Below are positions 39,725 through 49,468 of a stretch of DNA of 64,000 nt, in pieces. Under the pieces are notes generated by a model. That model saw only the letters and a program-made list of their open reading frames with translations, did no database searches and had not been told where the DNA came from. Position numbers and translations under genes: made by a program. Every line of letters starts with the position of its first letter. Positions within the stretch are counted from its first letter, which is position 1. Source of the stretch: an uncultured Muribaculaceae bacterium (GTDB taxonomy: Bacteria; Bacteroidota; Bacteroidia; Bacteroidales; Muribaculaceae); the NCBI GenBank assembly GCA_910587075.1, contig CAJUKE010000003.1, positions 49,454-113,453 of the forward strand. The letters run 5' to 3'.

Positions 39725-42067
39725 CTATTTAGCGGTTTCTTGAAGCACGTTCCGCCGGAATTCGACGGCCGACACTCCGTGCCTGGTTTTGAACACCCGC
39801 TGGAAGTATTGCGGGTCGGAGTAGCCGCAGAGCGCCGAAATGTCGGCTATTGAGCGCTCTTCGGGTTCACTGAGCAGTTGCTCGGCCCGCTTCATACGCG
39901 CCTCGGTGAGCAGTTGAGCAGCCGAAATGCCTAATTGCGAGCGCAGATGGCGGTTCAGGGTCGAGCGGCTTGCCGCCGCTGCCGCCGCCATATCGTCGAT
40001 ATTTGCCTCCGGGTTGTTGATATTCTCCTCTATATAGCGCCGCACCCGGTTGAGAAACGGGGTTTCCTCCGGCTTCTCGGGCAATGCCTGTCGCTCGGGG
40101 GCGCCCCCGTTCGTTATTTCAATTACCGGCTCGGGAGCGGTATCTGCTTCGGGCGATTCCTCTGCGGCTGTGCTCCCCGAGGGCGTGCCGGAGCTTATGA
40201 GCGCCATATATTTTTCGAGAAGTTCGCGGCGTTGCCGGTTGACTTTGCGGATGTACACGCAGGTGTACGCGACCGCTCCGGCAGCTCCCAGGCCGAGGAG
40301 CGCGAAGAGAAGCGCGGCCCACCAGGTCTCGTACCAGTAAGGCGCGACGTTGATTTCGAGCTTACGCGTATTGTCGACCCAGCGGCCATAGCGGTCGGTC
40401 GACTGCGCTTCGAGTTCATGCCGCCCCGGCGATAGGTTGAAGAGCGTCACCCCGCGGTCGCTGTCGGCGGTTGTCCAGGGGGAGCCGTCGACCCTCGTGC
40501 GGTAAAGGATGCCTGAGTTGTCGACATAGTCGATTGCGGCGAAGCGTATCGTGGCGTTGCGGCCATCGGCGGGAAGCTCCACTGAGGCAGTAGGCGCCAG
40601 GCGGAACTCCTCGGCACCTCCGTTTATCGCGATGGTGGTGAACACGATCGGCGGTATGTAGCCACGGCTGTACAGATTGTGGGGTGTGGCGAGGAAGGCC
40701 CCCTCTTCGGCTCCGAAAATCCAGGAGCCGTCGGGGAGTTTGATTGGAGTGGTCTCGGCAAAACGGCACGAGTCGCTCCAGAAGCGTCGGCTGAAGTTCA
40801 CTGTAAGGCCGCTCTCGGGGTTGAATGCCATCACGTTGTCGCTCCCTACCACCATTATCAGCGTGTCGGAGTCCAGGGCCATGGCCTTGCACATATCCGA
40901 GGGGAGGGTTGAGTTGCCGCGGTTGAAGTGGGTGAATTCCGGGTCAGGGGCGAGAAGGTCTGATTCGCGCACCCGGTCGATGCCCGAGCTTTCGGTGGCG
41001 ATATAGATGAATCCCTTCGAGTCGCGGGCGAGCGCCATGGTTGAGTTGCTGCATAGGCTCCGCGGATTGTGGCCGTCGCGGCGTATCGGGCGCAGGGTGG
41101 TGTTTCGGAAGTCGTCGTTGTCAATCCGGCCCGCGAGAAGGCCGTCGGTGGTGGCCGCCACGAGTATGCCCCCGGGGGTGATCAGCAGTTGCCTCACTCG
41201 CTTCCCCCCGAGCGATGCCGAGAGGGTGGGGCGCTCGCTCCCGGGGTCGGGGCAGCACTTTACGCCGTCGCCGAAAGTGGCCACCCACAAACGTCCCCTC
41301 GCGTCCTCTTTGATGTCGTACACGGCGTCGTCGGTGATGCTCTCCCGGCCGTTTCTCGACAAGCCCCCCGGTTTGCACCCCACCCACAGATCGCCCGACC
41401 GCGTTTCGTATATGGCGTACGGGGCTGAGGATAGCGCTGTCGCGGCGACAAGGGAATCAGGCGCCGCGTATCGGCGTAGCGCCCGGTCGCTCCGCGAGCC
41501 TATCAGCAGTTCACCTTTGGAGTCGAGCAGCAGGGCGCGGGGGTGCGTCCCCTCCGTGCCCGCGATCACCCGTGCCGGATGGTGCGTGCCCGACAGCTTT
41601 CTCAGGCACGTTCCGTCGGAGCTCCAGCGGTTCCCCTGCGAGTCGGAGAAGTCGCGCCACGGCCTACCCATTATTGCGCGGAGCGAGTCTTTCCGCTCGG
41701 GCGCGATGTCGTTGAAGCTGTAGGTCGCGAGGTCGAACTCGAAGAAATCGTCGTCGGTATGGCATATTATATTACCGTTGTCGGTAAGTTTTATGTCGCG
41801 TATGCGGTCGGTGCCGATCGAGGAGTTGTCGCCCGGTTTTATTTTCACCCAGTGGAAGTCGTAGCCGTCGTAGCAGTTGAGGCCGTTCCATGTCGCGAAC
41901 CACAGCAGTCCGTCGGGAGCCTGCACACCACCGCCGACCAATGGGCTCGACAGCCCGTCGGCAATACCGTAGCGGCGTTCCGCGACATTGACGGCCTGGG
42001 CCGCGAGGGTGGCGCAGAGTATGAAGAAACAAAGAGCGAGGCGAAGCGGTCTCATATCGCGGATCAT
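39725..42067 (-). CDS. Membrane-tethered one-component regulator (second copy)
   Basis: A 780-residue regulator of the same plan as the one at 24082. After a signal sequence (CFFILCATLAAQA) come propeller repeats beginning RRYGIADGLSSPLVGGGVQ, with units such as SKGFIYIATESSGIDRV, then a Y_Y_Y domain (about residues 500-570) and one membrane helix at about 582-606. A Pro/Glu-rich linker of about 60 residues leads to an AraC-type HTH (about 668-776; CGYSDPQYFQRVFKTRHGVS). Kinase and receiver are absent. It is divergent from the GH95 gene, whose promoter holds a tandem 21-bp repeat. A -7 box (42087-42080) predicts a transcript start near 42073, so ATG 42055 (MRPLRLAL) may be the true start. Confidence 0.88.
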   Translation of the reverse strand: MIRDMRPLRLALCFFILCATLAAQAVNVAERRYGIADGLSSPLVGGGVQAPDGLLWFATWNGLNCYDGYDFHWVKIKPGDNSSIGTDRIRDIKLTDNGNIICHTDDDFFEFDLATYSFNDIAPERKDSLRAIMGRPWRDFSDSQGNRWSSDGTCLRKLSGTHHPARVIAGTEGTHPRALLLDSKGELLIGSRSDRALRRYAAPDSLVAATALSSAPYAIYETRSGDLWVGCKPGGLSRNGRESITDDAVYDIKEDARGRLWVATFGDGVKCCPDPGSERPTLSASLGGKRVRQLLITPGGILVAATTDGLLAGRIDNDDFRNTTLRPIRRDGHNPRSLCSNSTMALARDSKGFIYIATESSGIDRVRESDLLAPDPEFTHFNRGNSTLPSDMCKAMALDSDTLIMVVGSDNVMAFNPESGLTVNFSRRFWSDSCRFAETTPIKLPDGSWIFGAEEGAFLATPHNLYSRGYIPPIVFTTIAINGGAEEFRLAPTASVELPADGRNATIRFAAIDYVDNSGILYRTRVDGSPWTTADSDRGVTLFNLSPGRHELEAQSTDRYGRWVDNTRKLEINVAPYWYETWWAALLFALLGLGAAGAVAYTCVYIRKVNRQRRELLEKYMALISSGTPSGSTAAEESPEADTAPEPVIEITNGGAPERQALPEKPEETPFLNRVRRYIEENINNPEANIDDMAAAAAASRSTLNRHLRSQLGISAAQLLTEARMKRAEQLLSEPEERSIADISALCGYSDPQYFQRVFKTRHGVSAVEFRRNVLQETAK

Positions 42068-42079
42068 TCAAATTTGTGT

Positions 42080-42087
42080 CAAATTTA
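42080..42087 (-). promoter_or_regulatory. -7 box for the second membrane regulator
   Basis: TAAATTTG on the minus strand matches TAnnTTTG perfectly. It predicts a transcript start near 42073, only about 6 nt before ATG 42067 and 18 nt before ATG 42055. No -33 box is visible. Confidence 0.5.
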
Positions 42088-42124
42088 GCGAGAATTGCCG
42101 AAATTCAGGGGGTAAAACTTGATT

Positions 42125-42159
42125 TTGACCCGTTTTTCAGCCCGATTGAGCCGTTTTTC
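42125..42159 (+). promoter_or_regulatory. Tandem 21-bp direct repeat, probable AraC-type operator
   Basis: TTGACCCGTTTTTC (42125-42138) and TTGAGCCGTTTTTC (42146-42159) match at 13 of 14 positions and are 21 bp apart. The T-run of the downstream copy ends 26 bp before the -7 box at 42184; at the pectinolytic gene the equivalent distance is 27 bp. Confidence 0.65.
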
Positions 42160-42183
42160 CCATCCTCTCGACGGGCGCGTTAT

Positions 42184-42191
42184 TAAATTCG
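42184..42191 (+). promoter_or_regulatory. -7 box TAAATTCG for the GH95 gene
   Basis: TAAATTCG followed by CGG, as TAATTTCG-CGG at 26533. No TTGC or TTTG is found 19 nt upstream, so dependence on an activator at the repeats is likely. Confidence 0.5.
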
Positions 42192-42219
42192 CGGCATCAA
42201 CATTAACCTTGAAAAACTG

Positions 42220-45200
42220 ATGCTAACCAAGAGAAGACTACTTCAGGCATGCGCCGTCGCGCTGTGCGCCCTCCCCGCCGCGGGAGCCGAGCAGACCGTC
42301 GCCGCCCACTGGGAATTCACCACCGGCTACGATGAGTCGAAGTCGGGAACGGAGGTTACCTACACCCCCAACGAGGCCGGATGGGCCGCGACTTCCAACG
42401 AGCGCTGGACTTCGCGCCAGCCCTATTTCCTCCCCAACTCCAGCGCCCTGCCAAGGGAGGAGTGCAAGGTGTCGCTCCGCACCTCCGACGGCAAATGGCA
42501 GCTCACCTCAAGCGGCTCTAATCCGAGCTATCTGCTGCGCCTCAACACCGCCTCGACAACCAATTTCACCCCCAAGGCCGACTATGCCGACGGCTCGAAG
42601 CACGACCAGTACTTCGAAATATCGATGCCGACTACGGCGCTGAGCAACGTGCGCCTCAATTTCGCCATCGGCGACGGGTCAAGCTCGGCTACCTCGTTCG
42701 GCGTGGTTTACTCCGTCGACGGGGGCGACACCTGGACCATTCTCGACGATTACAAGGCGGCCAGTCACTGGAACAGCTACAACGACGCCACATACGACCT
42801 CAAGGCCGACAACCGCGAGCGCCTCATCGTGAGGATGCTCATACAGTCGGCTACCAAAACCAGCAATTACAACCTCAAGTACGTCAATATCCTCGCCGAC
42901 GACTTCCAGGCTCCCGAGCTTATCGAATCGGCTCCCGCCGACGGGGAGACCGGCGTGCCCACAACCGGCAAAATCGTTCTGCGTTTCAACGAGAGCGTGA
43001 AGCTGGCCGACGGCGCTTTCGGCCTCCTCACCAACAACGCCACCAAGGCGACCACGCGCCTGACTCCGACTTTAAGCGACGCCAAGGTATCCTTCCCCTA
43101 CGAGGAGCTCGACCTTTCGGCCACTTATACCTTCTCTGTAGCGGCAGGTTCTTTCTCCGACCTCGCGGGCAATGTCAGCGACAAGGAGCTGAAAACCGTA
43201 TTCACCACCTCCGACAAGCGCCCCGTGCCCCCGCCTGTGCTCGACAGCAAGAACCGCCTGTGGTACAACCGCCCGGCATCCTACTGGGAGGAGGCGCTCC
43301 CCCTCGGCAACGGCCGTCTGGGCGCCATGGTCAGCGGCAGCGTCGCCAAGGATACCATACAGCTCAACGAGGACACGTTCTGGGGCCAGTCGCCCAACAC
43401 TAACTATAACGCAAACGCCAAAGGGGTGTTGAAACAGGTTCAGGACCTTATTTTCAAAAAGGACTACGTCGAGGCGCAGAAACTCGCCATCGCCAACTTC
43501 CAGTCGCAGGGCTCCCACGGTGCCCAGTACCAGGCCGCCGGTTGCCTCCTCCTGGGTTTCCCCGGCCACCGCTACTCCGATGAGGAGCCGGGCGCCACTG
43601 CCGGCTCGCGCGACGTGGAGGCTTATGTCCGCGACCTCGATATGGGGAGCGCCGTGGCAACCACCTCATATGTAGCCAACGGGGTCACCTACACCCGCGA
43701 GGTGTTCACCTCCCTGGCCGACAACGTCACCGTGATCCGCCTCGAAGCTTCCGAGCCGGGCCGCCTCAACTTCGATGTGTGCTTCGCCGCGCCCATTAAG
43801 ACCAATATGGCCAAACTCGGGGTTAACGAAATCACCTCCGACGGTATGATCAAGGCATCGCTGATTCCCGCGAGAGCGCAGTCGGAGAATGTTGACAACA
43901 AACTCAACTGCTTCACCTTCATAAAGGTTATCAACGACGGAGGTACCCTCTCGACTACCAACCGCCAGAACGTGGTGCAGCAGGGTATCGTGGCAGGTAA
44001 CTCCGCCGCTCCGACAATCGCCGTAGCCGGTGCCACGAGCGCTACCATCATCGTCTCCTCGGCCACCAACTTCGTAAACTACAACGACATAAGCGCCGAT
44101 GCCGAGGCCAAGGCCCTCGGTTATATGACCGACTACCTCGCGAAGAACAAGGATTACGAAACCGCTCTCGCCGACCACGTTGCCAAATACCGCTCGCAGT
44201 TCGACCGCGTGAGCCTCGACTTGGGCTCCAACGCCTCCAAGGAGGTCAAGGACACCGAGACCCGCATCAAGGAGTTCTACACCGACGGCAACGACCCCGG
44301 CCTGGTTGCCAACTACTTCCAGTTTGGCCGCTACCTGCTGATCTCCTCCTCGCAGCCCGGCACCCAGCCCGCCAACCTGCAGGGTATCTGGAACCCCAAC
44401 GCCCGCCAGTATCCCGCCTGGGACTCGAAGTACACCTCCAACATCAACGTTGAGATGAACTACTGGGGTGCCGAGGTCGGCAACCTCTCCGAATGCCACG
44501 ACCCGTTCATCACTATGGTGAAGGAGGTGGCTGTCACCGGCGCCGAGACCGCCGAGCGTATGTACGGCGCCCGCGGTTGGGTGCTCCACCACAACACCGA
44601 CCTTTGGCGCACCACTGGTGCGGTCGACAACGGCTCCGTCGGCATATGGCCCACCTGCAACGCCTGGTTCTGCTCACACCTTTGGGAAAAATACCTCTTC
44701 TCCGGCGATAAGGAGTATCTCGCCGAGGTCTACCCGGTCATGAAGGGGTGCTCGGAGTTCTTCCAGGATTTCCTGGTGAAAGACCCTGAGACAGGCTATA
44801 TGGTCGTATGCCCCTCGAACTCGCCTGAAAACCACCCCGGACTCTTCTCCTACAACAAGGAGGATGGCTCGAAGATGAACGTGGCCCTGTTCGGCGGCGT
44901 GGCCATGGACAACCAGATGGTATACGACGTGCTGAAGAATACCGCCGAGGCCGCCCGCGTGCTTGGCAAGGACGAGGCTTTCGCCGCGTCGCTCGACGAG
45001 CTAAAGGCCAAACTCACTCCTTATAAGATTGGTAAATACGGCCAGGTTCAGGAGTGGCAGGAGGACTGGGACCGCGAGAACACCTCGCACCGCCACCTTT
45101 CACACCTCTGGGGTGCTTATCCCGGCAACCAGGTATCGCCCTATGAGAACCCGACTCTCTTCCAGGGTGTTCACAAGTCGCTCGTGGGTCGCGGCGACGC

Positions 45201-45936
45201 CGCCCGCGGATGGTCGATGGGTTGGAAGGTGTGCGAATGGGCCCGTATGCTCGACGGCGACCACGCCCTGGCCATCATCAAGAACCAGCTCCGTCTCGTT
45301 CACCCCGACATCACAATGTCGGACCCCAACGGTGGCACCTATGCCAATATGTTTGACGCCCATGCCCCGTTCCAGATCGACGGCAACTTCGGCTGCAGCG
45401 CCGGTATCGCCGAGATGCTGCTGCAGTCGCACGCCGGATTCGTGCACCTGCTCCCCGCGCTCCCCTCTGACTGGGCCGACGGCGAAGTGCGCGGCCTCCG
45501 CGCCCGCGGCGGCTTCGAAATCGCCGACCTCCGCTGGAAAAACGGCTCCGTTGAGAGCGTGACCATCAAATCGACCCTCGGCGGCAACCTGCGCCTGCGC
45601 TCCGGCTCGGTGCTTCGCATGGCCGACGGCTCACCCCTCTCCGAGGCCGAGGGAGATAACGCCAACGAGCTTACCCGCCCCTACAACATACCCGCCCCGA
45701 TAGTGGCCAACCCCGACAAGATTCCCGAAACCCGTTTGCCCCGCACCTACCTCTACGACATCCCGACCGAACCGGGTCAGGAGGTGACCCTCACAGCCGG
45801 AACCACCTTCATCGACGAAATCGCCGATGAGGCCCCCGTCGCCACCGGAGAGTGCTACAACGTGCTGGGCCAGCGTGTCAGTAGTGGCTACCGCGGAATT
45901 GTAATCAGCGACGGACGCAAGTTCGTCAACCTCTGA
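42220..45936 (+). CDS. GH95 alpha-L-fucosidase (or alpha-L-galactosidase), multidomain
   Basis: A 1238-residue secreted glycosidase. A signal peptide (residues 1-23) is followed by a jelly-roll region, a Big_5 Ig domain (about 230-330; [20 protein letters not shown]) and the GH95 catalytic core (about 345-1150). Family motifs are [40 protein letters not shown] (the two catalytic-site Asn), [23 protein letters not shown] and [14 protein letters not shown] with the general acid-base Asp/Glu region. The tail [10 protein letters not shown]...[10 protein letters not shown] resembles a short type IX sorting domain. GH95 enzymes cleave alpha-1,2-fucose of host or plant glycans, and some act on alpha-L-galactose. 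The propeller regulator is divergent from it across 152 bp. Confidence 0.9.
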   Translation: MLTKRRLLQACAVALCALPAAGAEQTVAAHWEFTTGYDESKSGTEVTYTPNEAGWAATSNERWTSRQPYFLPNSSALPREECKVSLRTSDGKWQLTSSGSNPSYLLRLNTASTTNFTPKADYADGSKHDQYFEISMPTTALSNVRLNFAIGDGSSSATSFGVVYSVDGGDTWTILDDYKAASHWNSYNDATYDLKADNRERLIVRMLIQSATKTSNYNLKYVNILADDFQAPELIESAPADGETGVPTTGKIVLRFNESVKLADGAFGLLTNNATKATTRLTPTLSDAKVSFPYEELDLSATYTFSVAAGSFSDLAGNVSDKELKTVFTTSDKRPVPPPVLDSKNRLWYNRPASYWEEALPLGNGRLGAMVSGSVAKDTIQLNEDTFWGQSPNTNYNANAKGVLKQVQDLIFKKDYVEAQKLAIANFQSQGSHGAQYQAAGCLLLGFPGHRYSDEEPGATAGSRDVEAYVRDLDMGSAVATTSYVANGVTYTREVFTSLADNVTVIRLEASEPGRLNFDVCFAAPIKTNMAKLGVNEITSDGMIKASLIPARAQSENVDNKLNCFTFIKVINDGGTLSTTNRQNVVQQGIVAGNSAAPTIAVAGATSATIIVSSATNFVNYNDISADAEAKALGYMTDYLAKNKDYETALADHVAKYRSQFDRVSLDLGSNASKEVKDTETRIKEFYTDGNDPGLVANYFQFGRYLLISSSQPGTQPANLQGIWNPNARQYPAWDSKYTSNINVEMNYWGAEVGNLSECHDPFITMVKEVAVTGAETAERMYGARGWVLHHNTDLWRTTGAVDNGSVGIWPTCNAWFCSHLWEKYLFSGDKEYLAEVYPVMKGCSEFFQDFLVKDPETGYMVVCPSNSPENHPGLFSYNKEDGSKMNVALFGGVAMDNQMVYDVLKNTAEAARVLGKDEAFAASLDELKAKLTPYKIGKYGQVQEWQEDWDRENTSHRHLSHLWGAYPGNQVSPYENPTLFQGVHKSLVGRGDAARGWSMGWKVCEWARMLDGDHALAIIKNQLRLVHPDITMSDPNGGTYANMFDAHAPFQIDGNFGCSAGIAEMLLQSHAGFVHLLPALPSDWADGEVRGLRARGGFEIADLRWKNGSVESVTIKSTLGGNLRLRSGSVLRMADGSPLSEAEGDNANELTRPYNIPAPIVANPDKIPETRLPRTYLYDIPTEPGQEVTLTAGTTFIDEIADEAPVATGECYNVLGQRVSSGYRGIVISDGRKFVNL

Positions 45937-45970
45937 CCCCTCCACAGCGACAGATCCCCATCATCAATAG

Positions 45971-46014
45971 CCAAAAAGGCGCGTCCGCATTGCCGGGCGC
46001 GCCTTTTTGGCTTA
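45971..46014 (+). terminator. Hairpin terminator after GH95
   Basis: AGCCAAAAAGGCGCG (45971-45985) pairs perfectly with CGCGCCTTTTTGGCT (46000-46014), a 15-bp stem with a 14-nt loop, 34 bp after the stop. Confidence 0.8.
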
Positions 46015-46048
46015 TCGCGCGTGTTGGAGGTTCGGCAAAGTGTCGGTC

Positions 46049-46077
46049 GTTGGCCACCATATCGGTTCGGTTGGCCA
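46049..46077. promoter_or_regulatory. Two GTTGGCCA boxes 21 bp apart
   Basis: GTTGGCCA at 46049-46056 and 46070-46077, each containing the palindrome TGGCCA, on the same helical face. The second ends 42 bp before the candidate -7 box. They may be a regulator site for the RND pump gene. Confidence 0.4.
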
Positions 46078-46119
46078 TTTTACGATGACGCTCCGCGACG
46101 CGCTGACGGCATAATCGCT

Positions 46120-46127
46120 TATTTTCG
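46120..46127 (+). promoter_or_regulatory. -7 box for the RND pump gene
   Basis: TATTTTCG followed by CGG, one base from the consensus and like the boxes at 26533 and 42184. It implies a leader of about 205 nt, so the assignment is tentative. Confidence 0.3.
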
Positions 46128-46339
46128 CGGTGCGAAATCATAGTCTTAAGTGGCTCGAATAAATGAGTTAATGTTTATTTCGGAAGGATTTTGCGATGGA
46201 TTTCGCAAGTTGAAGAGGGAGCGATGCGGGCATCGTGACCGATGAAACTTGGCGAAAGACGCGCAAAAGACGACGAAAGAAACATTTCTCAAAAAAGCCA
46301 CTGAATACATTAAATCATTTATTTGAGACACTTTTTATA

Positions 46340-49300
46340 ATGAATGTAAAGACTTTCATCGACCGCCCTATTCTTGCCGGGGTCATTTCGGTACTTATCG
46401 TGATACTCGGAGTGCTGGGGTTGTCGCAGCTTCCGATCGAGCAGTTCCCCAATATCGCCCCGCCCACGGTGAGGGTGCAGGCCTCATATACGGGGGCGAA
46501 TGCCGAAACTGTTATGAAGAGTGTGATCGTGCCCCTTGAGGAGTCGCTCAACGGCGTGGAGGATATGATGTATATGACCTCCACGGCCACGAATACGGGT
46601 ACCGCCTCGATCACGATTTATTTCCGGCAGGGCACCGACGCCGATATGGCGGTGGTCAACGTCCAGAACCGCGTGGCTTCGGCCCAGGGGCTGCTCCCCG
46701 CTGAGGTTACCAAGAGCGGTGTCACGGTGAGAAAGCGTCAGAACAGCACGCTGAAGTCAATCACACTTTACAGCCCCGACGACAGCTTTGACTCGAAGTT
46801 CCTCACCAACTATATGAAAATCAACATCGAGCCTCAGATTTCCCGTATCGCCGGGGTTGGCGAGGTCAATATTTTCAGTGCCGAGTACGCGATGCGCGTA
46901 TGGCTCGATCCGGCCCGTATGTCGCGTTACGGTCTTATGCCGTCCGACATCGACAAGGTGCTCGCCGAGCAGAACCTTGAGTCGCCTACGGGCACGCTCG
47001 GCGCGGAGTCGGAGAATACCTTCCAGTATGTGCTGAAATACCGCGGCCGTTACGAGGAAGAGGAGGACTATGGCAACCTGGCCATCAAGGCGCTCCCCGA
47101 CGGCGGGGTGCTCCGTCTGAAGGATGTGGCCACTATCGAGCTGGGCGCTGTGAATTACGCTATGCTCAGTGAGACGAGCGGCCACCCCGGGGCTAACGCG
47201 ATGATCGCGCAGACTGCCGGGTCGAACGCCAATTCGGTTATCGTGGAGATTGACAAAACTCTCGAACAGCTCAGGGAGGGGCTCCCCGCGGGTATGGTGC
47301 TGACCGATATCTCAAGCACCAAGGACTTCCTCGACGCGTCGATCAACAAAGTGGTCGAAACGCTCATCATAGCCCTTGTGCTCGTTGTGCTGGTGGTGTA
47401 TCTCTTCCTCCATGATTTCCGGGCGACGCTTATCCCGGCGCTTTCTATCATAGTGTCGCTCACCGGCACCTTCGCGTTTATTTACGCCGTGGGGTTCACG
47501 CTTAATATGCTCACTCTGTTTGCCATAGTGCTGGTGATCGGTACCGTGGTCGACGACTCGGTGGTGGTCGTCGAGGCGGTGCAGGCCAAATTCGATGAGG
47601 GTGAGCGCGATCCGTACCTCGCTACCGTCTCGGCCATGGGTGGCCTTTCGGCGGCGCTCATTACCACCACGGTGGTGTTTATGGCGGTGTTTATCCCCGT
47701 ATGTTTCATGGGAGGCACTTCGGGCACATTCTATAAGCAGTTCGGGCTGACTATGGCGGTGGCGGTCGGTATCTCTCTTGTCAACGCCATGACGCTGTGC
47801 CCGGCCCTGAGCGCCCTGCTCATGCGCCCGGGCAAAGAATCCGCGGATGGCAAAACCTCGTTCTCTGACCGCTTCCGGCTGGCTTTCGACAGCTCGTTCA
47901 CCGCGGTAGTGGGGCAGTATCGTACGGGTGTGATGTTTCTTCTGAAAAACCGATGGGTTGTCGGAGCCTTGTTCGCGTTGTCGGTCGGAGCGCTTCTTTG
48001 GCTGGTCTCCTCGACCAAAACCGGATTGGTGCCCCAGGAGGATATGGGCACTCTCAGCCTCAACATACAGGTCGCCCCGGGAAGCAGCCTGGAACAGACC
48101 CGCCGGGCTATGGACGAGGTGGAGGACGCCATCAAGGATATTCCCGAGATATATATTTATTCGCGTGTCACGGGCAAGAACGCCCGCCACGATCAGTCGG
48201 CTTCGGCCGGGTCATTCTCCATAAGGCTCCGCGACTGGTCGGAACGTCCGGGCAAGGAGCATGACATCAACTCCGTGATCAGTGAGATATACCGGCGCAC
48301 TGCCTCGATATCCTCGGCGCAGGTGCGTGTGTCGCAGTCGCCTATGATTTCCGGCTATGGTACCGGCAGCGGTTTCGAACTTTATGTGCAGGACCGCTCG
48401 GGCGCCACCACCGACGAGCTGCTGGCCGTCACACGGGCTTTCATTGACTCCCTGAACACCAGGCCCGAAATTTCGAGAGCCTATACGACCTTCGACACCA
48501 AATATCCGCAATACCTCGTGGAGGTCGACGCCGTGAAGTGTCTGCAGAAGAATGTTTCCCCGGCCGACGTGCTGTCGACCTTGGCCGGTTATGTCGGCGG
48601 AAGTTATTCCTCGAACCTCAACCGCTTTACCAAGCTGTACAGGGTTATGACCCAGGCCGATCCCGAGTCGCGCCTCGACACTGAGTCGCTGAAAAATATG
48701 TTCGTCAGGACGGCCGACGGCGCTATGGCTCCGATTGACGGATTCATAACCCTTACGAGGGTTTACGGGTCGGAAAGCCTCTCGCGTTTCAATCTGTTCC
48801 CGTCGATTTCGGTGTTCGGCGAGCAGGGCGACGGGTATAGCTCTGGCGAGGCTATCAAGGCAATCAAGGAGGTGGCCTCGGCCACGCTCCCCTCGGGGTT
48901 CGGCTACGAGTTCGGGGGGATGTCGCGCGAGGAGTCGTCGGCCGGCAACTCCACGGTGCTCGTGTTCGGCATATGCCTGGCGTTCATATATCTGATTCTG
49001 TGCGCGCTATATGAGAGCCTCACCATACCGTTCGCGGTGATTGCCGCCGTGCCGGCGGGGTTGGCGGGGTGCTTCCTCTTTGCCCGATGGTGGGGGCTGG
49101 AAAACAATGTGTATATGCAGATCGGTATGATTATGCTCATCGGGCTGCTCGCTAAAACAGCGATCCTCCTTACGGAGTACGCCACGGCGCGCCGTAAGGA
49201 GGGTATGGGACTTGTCGCCGCCGCCATTTCGGCAGCGAAGGCTCGTTTCAGGCCGATCATAATGACGTCGGCCACTATGGTTTTCGGTATGCTGCCGCTT

Positions 49301-49468
49301 ATGTTTGCCTCGGGGGTCGGCGCCAACGGCAATATATCGGTAGGTGTGGGCACGGTCGGCGGCCTACTCTTCGGCACGCTCGGCCTGCTGTTCATGGTCC
49401 CGGTGCTGTTCGTTATTTTCCAGTATCTCCACGAGCGGCTTTCGTCTGCGCGAAGAGCCACTCCCTGA
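46340..49468 (+). CDS. RND-family efflux permease (AcrB-type), without adjacent adaptor
   Basis: A 1042-residue inner-membrane pump of the HAE-1 group. Proton relay residues are visible in VIGTVVDDSVVVVEAVQ (Asp pair of helix 4) and GLLAKTAILLTEYATARR (Lys of helix 10), with two large periplasmic loops between helices 1-2 and 7-8. AcrB pumps normally work with a periplasmic adaptor and TolC, whose genes usually precede or follow. Here neither does: GH95 is upstream and an unrelated esterase converges downstream. ATG 46340 (MNVKTFIDRP) is used rather than the longer frame, because it starts the first membrane helix as in the family. Its last 56 nt overlap the opposite-strand esterase gene. Confidence 0.92.
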   Translation: MNVKTFIDRPILAGVISVLIVILGVLGLSQLPIEQFPNIAPPTVRVQASYTGANAETVMKSVIVPLEESLNGVEDMMYMTSTATNTGTASITIYFRQGTDADMAVVNVQNRVASAQGLLPAEVTKSGVTVRKRQNSTLKSITLYSPDDSFDSKFLTNYMKINIEPQISRIAGVGEVNIFSAEYAMRVWLDPARMSRYGLMPSDIDKVLAEQNLESPTGTLGAESENTFQYVLKYRGRYEEEEDYGNLAIKALPDGGVLRLKDVATIELGAVNYAMLSETSGHPGANAMIAQTAGSNANSVIVEIDKTLEQLREGLPAGMVLTDISSTKDFLDASINKVVETLIIALVLVVLVVYLFLHDFRATLIPALSIIVSLTGTFAFIYAVGFTLNMLTLFAIVLVIGTVVDDSVVVVEAVQAKFDEGERDPYLATVSAMGGLSAALITTTVVFMAVFIPVCFMGGTSGTFYKQFGLTMAVAVGISLVNAMTLCPALSALLMRPGKESADGKTSFSDRFRLAFDSSFTAVVGQYRTGVMFLLKNRWVVGALFALSVGALLWLVSSTKTGLVPQEDMGTLSLNIQVAPGSSLEQTRRAMDEVEDAIKDIPEIYIYSRVTGKNARHDQSASAGSFSIRLRDWSERPGKEHDINSVISEIYRRTASISSAQVRVSQSPMISGYGTGSGFELYVQDRSGATTDELLAVTRAFIDSLNTRPEISRAYTTFDTKYPQYLVEVDAVKCLQKNVSPADVLSTLAGYVGGSYSSNLNRFTKLYRVMTQADPESRLDTESLKNMFVRTADGAMAPIDGFITLTRVYGSESLSRFNLFPSISVFGEQGDGYSSGEAIKAIKEVASATLPSGFGYEFGGMSREESSAGNSTVLVFGICLAFIYLILCALYESLTIPFAVIAAVPAGLAGCFLFARWWGLENNVYMQIGMIMLIGLLAKTAILLTEYATARRKEGMGLVAAAISAAKARFRPIIMTSATMVFGMLPLMFASGVGANGNISVGVGTVGGLLFGTLGLLFMVPVLFVIFQYLHERLSSARRATP

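Larger units (their letters stand above)
45937..46339. other. 403-bp intergenic region before the RND gene
   Basis: Contains the GH95 terminator (45971-46014), a pair of GTTGGCCA boxes 21 bp apart (46049 and 46070) and a promoter-like TATTTTCG (46120-46127). The open frame that continues upstream of the RND gene to 46235 translates a basic, Lys/Arg-rich stretch without family support. No other gene is seen. Confidence 0.6.
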
